From CAYJBH01 sp964369445 (GTDB lineage: Bacteria; Bacillota; Clostridia; Oscillospirales; Ruminococcaceae), in contig CAYJFU010000018.1 of the NCBI GenBank assembly GCA_964369445.1, forward strand, positions 1-35,201: 35,201 bases of DNA, given 5' to 3'. Below are positions 30,646 through 35,201 of the stretch, one piece after another. Within the stretch, counting starts at the first letter, position 1. Each line of letters opens with the position of its first letter. A program made the translations under genes and the position numbers. The notes beneath the pieces were generated by a model that worked only from the letters and a program-made list of their open reading frames with translations, was not told where the DNA came from and searched no databases.

Positions 30646-31365
30646 TTACTGTAAAATGTCGATGCCGGACAGAGTTTTCAGTAGTTCTGCATTTTGTATC
30701 AAAAGTTCATCTGCATCTGACTTAATTTCATCCGAAACCAACCTCACGCCAAACACAAATGTTTCGTAAAACGTTTCATACGCTTGCTGTGCCATCGGAT
30801 CGACAAACTCCGTCACGGTGGGTACAAGCGCAGTATCGGCAACCGCAACACTACCTTCCTCTATTGTTTGCGCAGGCATGCCACTATCGCCCAATGTGCC
30901 GAAAATTGAGTAGGTAGTCTGTACCTCGTCAAAGTTATCAGTAAATATTATAACATTCTCGGGCATGGATAAATCTGCGCTGAAACGCGTCACAGCCGCC
31001 ATTTGGGTGTTAGCATCAACGGCGGGCTCGTCCGGATCAAGGCTTTGATTGTACAAGTTCATCTGTATGTTTACAGTGCCGTCTTCATTTAAATCCTGTG
31101 CAAACATTGATATGTCCACTGCAATGGCATTAAGCGTTTCTTCCGGCAGAAAACTTTGCGAAACTATACCAACGTTGTAGTCCGGGATAACTCGCGTTGC
31201 AAGGTCATAAATAAAAAAGCCAACAAAAGCCACAAGCACAGCACCGATTATAAAAAATATGCGATGATAATACCACCAATCGCGCTTTGTTCCCTTATCA
31301 TTAGAGGGTGGCGTCAGTGAGCCACCCTCTTTATTTAACATTTCGATATATTCTTTACTGGGCAT
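30646..31365 (-). CDS. Uncharacterised membrane-anchored protein linked to decarboxylase subunits
   Basis: A 239-residue protein I cannot name. A cytoplasmic N-terminal segment of about 30 residues (charged, DKGTKRDWWYYHR) is followed by one membrane helix at about 34-52 (IFFIIGAVLVAFVGFFIYDL) and an outside domain of about 185 residues that is acidic and rich in alternating hydrophobics (NIQMNLYNQSLDPDEPAVDA). No cysteines. ATG 31365 has AGGAGC upstream and sits 7 bp behind the decarboxylase beta-subunit gene, so it is cotranscribed and possibly part of that complex or a dedicated assembly or sensor subunit. Confidence 0.75.
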   Translation of the reverse strand: MPSKEYIEMLNKEGGSLTPPSNDKGTKRDWWYYHRIFFIIGAVLVAFVGFFIYDLATRVIPDYNVGIVSQSFLPEETLNAIAVDISMFAQDLNEDGTVNIQMNLYNQSLDPDEPAVDANTQMAAVTRFSADLSMPENVIIFTDNFDEVQTTYSIFGTLGDSGMPAQTIEEGSVAVADTALVPTVTEFVDPMAQQAYETFYETFVFGVRLVSDEIKSDADELLIQNAELLKTLSGIDILQ

Positions 31366-31372
31366 GACGCTC

Positions 31373-32542
31373 CTAAGAAAGTATGTTAATTAAGATACCA
31401 GCCGCAACCGCCGAGCCGATAACACCGGCAACGTTCGGTCCCATAGCATGCATGAGTAGGAAGTTGTGCGGATCCTCTTGTTGACCAACTTTTTGTGAAA
31501 CACGAGCGGCCATCGGAACAGCGGAAACACCGGCCGAGCCGATAAGCGGATTGACCTTGCCCTTTGTTGCCCAGCACATAACCTTACCGAACAGCACACC
31601 ACAAGCGGTACCGACGCAGAACGCCGCAAGACCGAGAGCGATAATTCTAAGAGTTTCGCCTGTCAGGAAGTTGGAAGCCTTTGTTGTTGCACCAACCGAG
31701 ATGCCAAGGAAGATGGTAACAATGTTCATAAGCTCGTTACCGGCAGTCTTGTTGATACGATCAACGACACCGGACTCACGGAACAGGTTTCCAAGCATCA
31801 GCATACCGACCAGCGGCGCTGCTGAGGGCAGTAACAGTGCAATGAGAATTGTGCAAAGTATCGGGAAGATGATCTTCTCGCGCTTTGAAACGTGGCGCAA
31901 CTGGGTCATGCGAATAGAACGCTCTTTTTTGGTTGTGAGCGCTTTCATGATAGGCGGCTGTATAATCGGAACAAGCGCCATATAGGAGTAAGCGGCAACA
32001 GCGATAGCACCGAGCAGTTCCGGTGCAAGTATGCCGGTGGTGTAGATAGCTGTCGGGCCATCCGCACCGCCGATGATAGCGATAGAACCTGCCTCGTTAG
32101 GTGCAAAACCGAGCAATGTAGCACCCCAGTAGGTGACAAAAATACCTACCTGAGCCGCCGCACCGAGCAGTAAGCTTTTCGGGTTAGCGATAAGCGGGCC
32201 AAAGTCCGTCATGGTGCCGATACCGAGGAAGATAAGCGGAGGATAAATGCCAAGCTTAATACCTTGATACATGTAGTATAAAAGTCCGCCCGGTTGTGTC
32301 ATCTCGCCGGCCTCGTTGTAGATAGGGCCTGCCTCGTTGGACAGTCCGGCAAGCGGCAGGTTGGCAAGCAACATACCAAATGCAATCGGTAAAAGCAGTA
32401 ACGGCTCAAACTGTTTTGCAATAGCAAGCCAAAGAAGTAGGCATGCAACGGCTATCATAATAAGCGAGAGCGGCTCATCGGCAAAAGCCGCAAAGCCGGA
32501 GTTCATTATAATAGAACCGATAGTGTTGAAAAATTCTGTCAT
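31373..32542 (-). CDS. Na+-translocating decarboxylase, beta subunit (OadB/GcdB/MmdB family)
   Basis: Membrane subunit that decarboxylates carboxybiotin and exports Na+; 389 residues. Conserved elements are PPLIFLGIGTMTDFGPLIANP, the helix IIGGADGPTAIYTT containing the Asp implicated in Na+ translocation, SAGVSAVPMAARV, and the C-terminal NFLLMHAMGPNVAGVIGSAVAAG. ATG 32542 has AAGGAGG and follows the gamma-subunit gene by 19 bp. Carboxyltransferase and biotin carrier are not in the window, so the substrate (oxaloacetate, methylmalonyl-CoA or glutaconyl-CoA) cannot be decided. Confidence 0.94.
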   Translation of the reverse strand: MTEFFNTIGSIIMNSGFAAFADEPLSLIMIAVACLLLWLAIAKQFEPLLLLPIAFGMLLANLPLAGLSNEAGPIYNEAGEMTQPGGLLYYMYQGIKLGIYPPLIFLGIGTMTDFGPLIANPKSLLLGAAAQVGIFVTYWGATLLGFAPNEAGSIAIIGGADGPTAIYTTGILAPELLGAIAVAAYSYMALVPIIQPPIMKALTTKKERSIRMTQLRHVSKREKIIFPILCTILIALLLPSAAPLVGMLMLGNLFRESGVVDRINKTAGNELMNIVTIFLGISVGATTKASNFLTGETLRIIALGLAAFCVGTACGVLFGKVMCWATKGKVNPLIGSAGVSAVPMAARVSQKVGQQEDPHNFLLMHAMGPNVAGVIGSAVAAGILINILS

Positions 32543-32561
32543 ATTACGTATCCTCCTTTAA

Positions 32562-32939
32562 TTAAAACTGTTGAACATAAGAGGACAACGCAGACTGTTT
32601 CCAGCCGTTTACGGCACCGGAGTGACGCCCGCCTCTGCTTGCTGCTTTTTTGACCGAGACAATCTCGCCACCGCCCATAGCGGCAACTGCGGCCGCAATA
32701 ACGGCTATAACAGCATTGTCATCAGCGACAGTTGAACTTGCAACCGGTGCGGCCTTTACAGGCTCTACTGCCGGAGCAGGTGGTGCTACTTCACTTTTAA
32801 CTGCCGGTTTTGTGTCTTTCTTGTGTAGCAACGACATAATACCACCATAGATGGTAATTATAACCGTCAAAGCCACAAGAATAAAAAATACGAGTAAAAT
32901 ACCGGTCAATACAACCGTCAATACCGAGGGTGCTGCCAT
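32562..32939 (-). CDS. Na+-translocating decarboxylase, gamma subunit (OadG-like)
   Basis: A 125-residue anchor subunit. One N-terminal membrane helix (about residues 6-29, VLTVVLTGILLVFFILVALTV) leads into a basic patch, a Pro/Ala-rich flexible linker (45-68) and a C-terminal segment DDNAVIAVIAAAVAAMGGGE found in OadG/MmdD-type proteins. The first gene of its operon, with GGAGG before ATG 32939 and a good promoter at 32987-33015. It links the carboxyltransferase to the beta subunit. Confidence 0.85.
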   Translation of the reverse strand: MAAPSVLTVVLTGILLVFFILVALTVIITIYGGIMSLLHKKDTKPAVKSEVAPPAPAVEPVKAAPVASSTVADDNAVIAVIAAAVAAMGGGEIVSVKKAASRGGRHSGAVNGWKQSALSSYVQQF

Positions 32940-32986
32940 AAAACCTCCAAACTAACCTAAAATCTGTAAAAAAATCTTCATCGCTA

Positions 32987-33015
32987 ATTATACATTAATT
33001 TTTCCTTTTTTTCAA
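32987..33015 (-). promoter_or_regulatory. Promoter of the decarboxylase-subunit operon
   Basis: On the minus strand TTGAAA (33015-33010) and a perfect TATAAT (32992-32987) are 17 bp apart, about 45 bp before the gamma-subunit gene. It falls in the 251-bp AT-rich gap after the PocR-AraC regulator gene, in which I see nothing else. Confidence 0.6.
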
Positions 33016-33190
33016 CTGTTATTTTTAAAAAAACGTATTTTTTGTGATAGTGCGCATTTTTTGTGGACAAAACAGTGAAAAAAGTCTCATTCCCTTTTGC
33101 ATAAAAGCCGCTGTGTTTTGGATTGTACAATTTGACCTTTTCACGACAACCCATACTAAGGTTTTCACTTCTTCGCTTTTGCTTAACACT

Positions 33191-34444
33191 TTAATTAGTG
33201 CTCTCTCTATACATATTAGGGGTAACACCGCAGTAACGTTTAAAAACCTTTGTAAAATAGCTTTGATCCTCAAAACCCACCGCGGATGCTATGTCGGCTA
33301 TGCGTAGGCTTTGGGTTTTTAAAAGCATTTTGCTTTTGTCCACACGGACAAGGTTGAGGTAGTCGTTGAAGTTGTGCCCTGTCTCCTTGTGGAAGATGCG
33401 CGACAGGTACGGCACCGACAGGTACACCTTTTTTGCAAGCATACTCAGTGATATTTTTTGCGAGTAATGCTCGTCGATGTAGTTAAGGCAGGTTCGAATG
33501 GCGCTTGCGTGGCGCATGTCGCGGTAATCAAACACGCTATCCATAAGTGCGGTTGTCGTTTTGGACAACCACAGACAGATTTGCTCGGCGCTTTTGGTGC
33601 CGGACAGCATACGCACCCCCTCGTCTGTAATGGACATGGCATGCTGCTCATCGACACCGGCAGCCATGCACGCGCGTCCCACAAGCACCATCAGGCTGTA
33701 ACTGCGCGCAAGCAACTGCTCGGTGTTGTAGCCGCTCTCGAACATGATGTGCCCGAAAAGTTTGTTCAATATGTTTTGACTTTGCACAATGTCACCGCGC
33801 TCGATACAGCGCAACAGCTCCTTTTCGGTCTCCAACGGATAGCGCTCCTGCTCCTTGACCTTCAGCTGCTGAATGTAGCCGCCGATTTCCCCTTGGATTT
33901 TTTGCGACCGACTGCTGTCTTTCAAGCGCTCCAAAGCCGCAAGGTTGTGCATAAACCCGCCCGACATAAACAACAGCTTTGACAGATGCTCCACCCTCGG
34001 TGCCGGCACGAGCGGTAGGCGTTTTAGTATAGTAAACGCTTGTTCAGCGACCTTTTTTGGCGCGTGCTCAAGCTCACAGGCGATGTAATCCTCTGCCGAG
34101 ACCATTAAAAACGGGCCCGCTGTCAACTTTGCACGGCTATGCAGTTCATCCGCAACCGGCGTGACGAAAAACAACAGCCCCGACGGACAGTAATAGATGT
34201 ACCGCCCTCCGAAACGCTCTGCCTCCGCCATACCGTAGATGTGCGCGCCGGTGCAGTCGTTTTTGCGCCGGCCTATGACAGCACACATCTCACAGCTTTG
34301 TATGCCGTAACCGTACTCGTTCAGCAGATTGCCGTCAGTATCGGTTACGGTGCAACCGATACCGCTTGCACCGTGAAACGCAAGTGCACAGTCGTTAAGC
34401 GCATCATAATCTATGTTGTTTTTTAACGGCTTTTTGTTTGGCAT
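33191..34444 (-). CDS. PocR-domain AraC-family transcriptional regulator
   Basis: A 417-residue regulator. The N-terminal PocR-type sensory domain (about 12-180) shows its Cys/His cluster: C50, C53 and C64 in QSCEMCAVIGRRKNDC, and YYCPSGLLFFVTPV. The C-terminal AraC DNA-binding domain (about 318-417) has two helix-turn-helix units: ISLSMLAKKVYLSVPYLSRIF and RIADIASAVGFEDQSYFTKVF, ending with KRYCGVTPNMYRE. PocR proteins regulate propanediol, methanol or methylamine use, often sensing the substrate. ATG 34444 has AGGAG upstream and diverges from the corrinoid-protein gene, so it most likely activates that operon. Confidence 0.92.
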   Translation of the reverse strand: MPNKKPLKNNIDYDALNDCALAFHGASGIGCTVTDTDGNLLNEYGYGIQSCEMCAVIGRRKNDCTGAHIYGMAEAERFGGRYIYYCPSGLLFFVTPVADELHSRAKLTAGPFLMVSAEDYIACELEHAPKKVAEQAFTILKRLPLVPAPRVEHLSKLLFMSGGFMHNLAALERLKDSSRSQKIQGEIGGYIQQLKVKEQERYPLETEKELLRCIERGDIVQSQNILNKLFGHIMFESGYNTEQLLARSYSLMVLVGRACMAAGVDEQHAMSITDEGVRMLSGTKSAEQICLWLSKTTTALMDSVFDYRDMRHASAIRTCLNYIDEHYSQKISLSMLAKKVYLSVPYLSRIFHKETGHNFNDYLNLVRVDKSKMLLKTQSLRIADIASAVGFEDQSYFTKVFKRYCGVTPNMYRESTN

Positions 34445-34494
34445 TTTGTTTTGCTCCTACTCAATGTCAGTATTTCTATGTATTTGTTATCGTG

Positions 34495-34557
34495 TTGACT
34501 TAAAACCGAAGCACATCATGAGCTGTGGTTGACATATTTGAACTATGATAATATTTT
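34495..34557 (+). promoter_or_regulatory. Divergent control region of the corrinoid-protein gene
   Basis: TTGACA (34529-34534) and TATTTT (34552-34557) are 17 bp apart on the + strand, giving a leader of about 75 nt. A similar TTGAC string at 34495-34499 lies 34 bp upstream; two such direct repeats would suit AraC-family binding. A lone perfect TATAAT at 34608-34613 without -35 is an alternative, activator-dependent promoter. Confidence 0.4.
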
Positions 34558-34639
34558 ACCAAATTGCGCAAAAAAATGCAAGAAAAACCGCCCTGAAAGT
34601 TGTATTCTATAATCAACAAATTAAACCGGAGACAAAAAA

Positions 34640-35201
34640 ATGAGTATTCTTGCTGAAATTTCTGAAAAACTGCAAAAAGGTAAAGCCAAAGACGTTAAGG
34701 TGCTTGTGCAACAGGCTATCGACGAGGGTTTAAGCGCCAAAGAGATATTGGACGAGGGTCTTTTGTCCGGCATGAACATCATCGGCGAAAAGTTCAAAAA
34801 CAATGAAGTGTTTGTACCTGAAGTTCTCGTTGCGGCACGTGCCATGAACATGGGTGCCCAGCTGTTAAAGCCACTGCTTGCGGAGGCCGGTGTTGAGGCG
34901 GCAGGAAAGGTGTGCATCGGTACCGTCAAAGGCGACCTGCACGACATAGGCAAGAACCTCGTTAAAATGATGATGGAGGGCAAAGGTCTTGAGGTTATCG
35001 ACCTCGGCACCGACGTACCACCCGAGAAGTTTATCGAGACGGCTAAAAACGAGGGTTGCGACATCATCTGCTGTAGCGCACTGCTCACAACGACGATGGG
35101 CGTTATGGCGGACGTTGTCAAGGCACTGGACGAGGCAGGTCTGCGCGACGAGGTTAAGATAATGATCGGTGGCGCGCCCGTTACCGATTCCTACTGCGAG
35201 C
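34640..35201 (+). CDS. Corrinoid protein of a methyltransferase system (MtaC/MtbC-like), cut by the window end
   Basis: Carries the methyl group on a B12 cofactor between a substrate-specific methyltransferase and an acceptor enzyme. The first 187 residues are present. A helical Met-synthase-type cap domain (1-85, with GEKFKNNEVFVPEVLVAARAMN) precedes the Rossmann B12-binding domain with the cobalt-ligating DxHxxG motif GDLHDIGKNLV (D99, H101, G104). The usual total is about 210 residues, so only a short C-terminal part is missing. ATG 34640 follows CCGGAGAC. Divergent from the PocR-AraC regulator; a substrate-specific MttB- or MtaB-type gene may follow beyond the window. Confidence 0.93.
   Translation, partial: MSILAEISEKLQKGKAKDVKVLVQQAIDEGLSAKEILDEGLLSGMNIIGEKFKNNEVFVPEVLVAARAMNMGAQLLKPLLAEAGVEAAGKVCIGTVKGDLHDIGKNLVKMMMEGKGLEVIDLGTDVPPEKFIETAKNEGCDIICCSALLTTTMGVMADVVKALDEAGLRDEVKIMIGGAPVTDSYCE

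Overview
The window looks like chromosomal DNA from an anaerobic, Gram-positive member of the Clostridia, possibly a gut Oscillospirales or Christensenellales relative. The supporting content is fermentative: a bifunctional AdhE behind Rex-type operators, Na+-pumping decarboxylase subunits, FeoAB, corrinoid methyltransferase parts and a lipoprotein-based sugar importer with no dedicated ATPase. Ribosome-binding sites are strong purine-rich Shine-Dalgarno (SD) sequences, and at least six genes appear to start with TTG. I see no tRNA, rRNA, CRISPR array, transposase or phage gene. The taxonomy is inferred from gene content only.

Left part, mostly + strand (1-9068). A 3'-truncated topA runs leftward off the edge. 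Diverging from it are lysS, a ruvX/yqgF gene and two overlapping genes for membrane proteins of unknown function. After a 500-bp gene-free stretch comes a complete spermidine/putrescine importer, potA-potB-potC-potD. A very long perfect hairpin separates potD from the convergent feoA-feoB operon (9078-11512, minus strand).

Middle part (11772-24147) is a carbohydrate-utilisation locus of the Gram-positive type. On the minus strand, in transcription order, are a sugar-binding lipoprotein, two permeases, a CE1/esterase-D-like esterase, a YicI-like GH31 alpha-xylosidase, a LacI regulator, a GH13 oligo-1,6-glucosidase type enzyme and a GNAT acetyltransferase. A GH127 beta-L-arabinofuranosidase diverges from the lipoprotein gene. 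A 20-bp LacI-type palindrome sits just downstream of the lipoprotein promoter, and another dyad covers the GH127 promoter. The likely substrates are xylose-, arabinose- and glucose-decorated plant oligosaccharides that are imported, de-esterified and trimmed inside the cell. Between the lipoprotein gene and the first permease gene lies a striking run of six hairpins with no coding content.

Right part (24421-35201). A UroD/MtaA-like corrinoid methyltransferase gene is followed by convergent adhE. The adhE promoter is a perfect TTGACA-17-TATAAT flanked by two perfect Rex palindromes. Next is a 700-bp stretch holding tiny overlapping reading frames, then a minus-strand Na+ cluster (decarboxylase gamma and beta subunits, an unknown membrane-anchored protein, an SSS-family Na+/solute symporter). 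The window ends with a PocR-AraC regulator diverging from a corrinoid-protein gene cut by the window edge, the usual control arrangement of corrinoid-dependent methyl transfer.

The best candidates for something undescribed are the hairpin array at 20321-20530, the overlapping micro-ORFs at 28391-28696, and the short terminated transcript predicted upstream of lysS.
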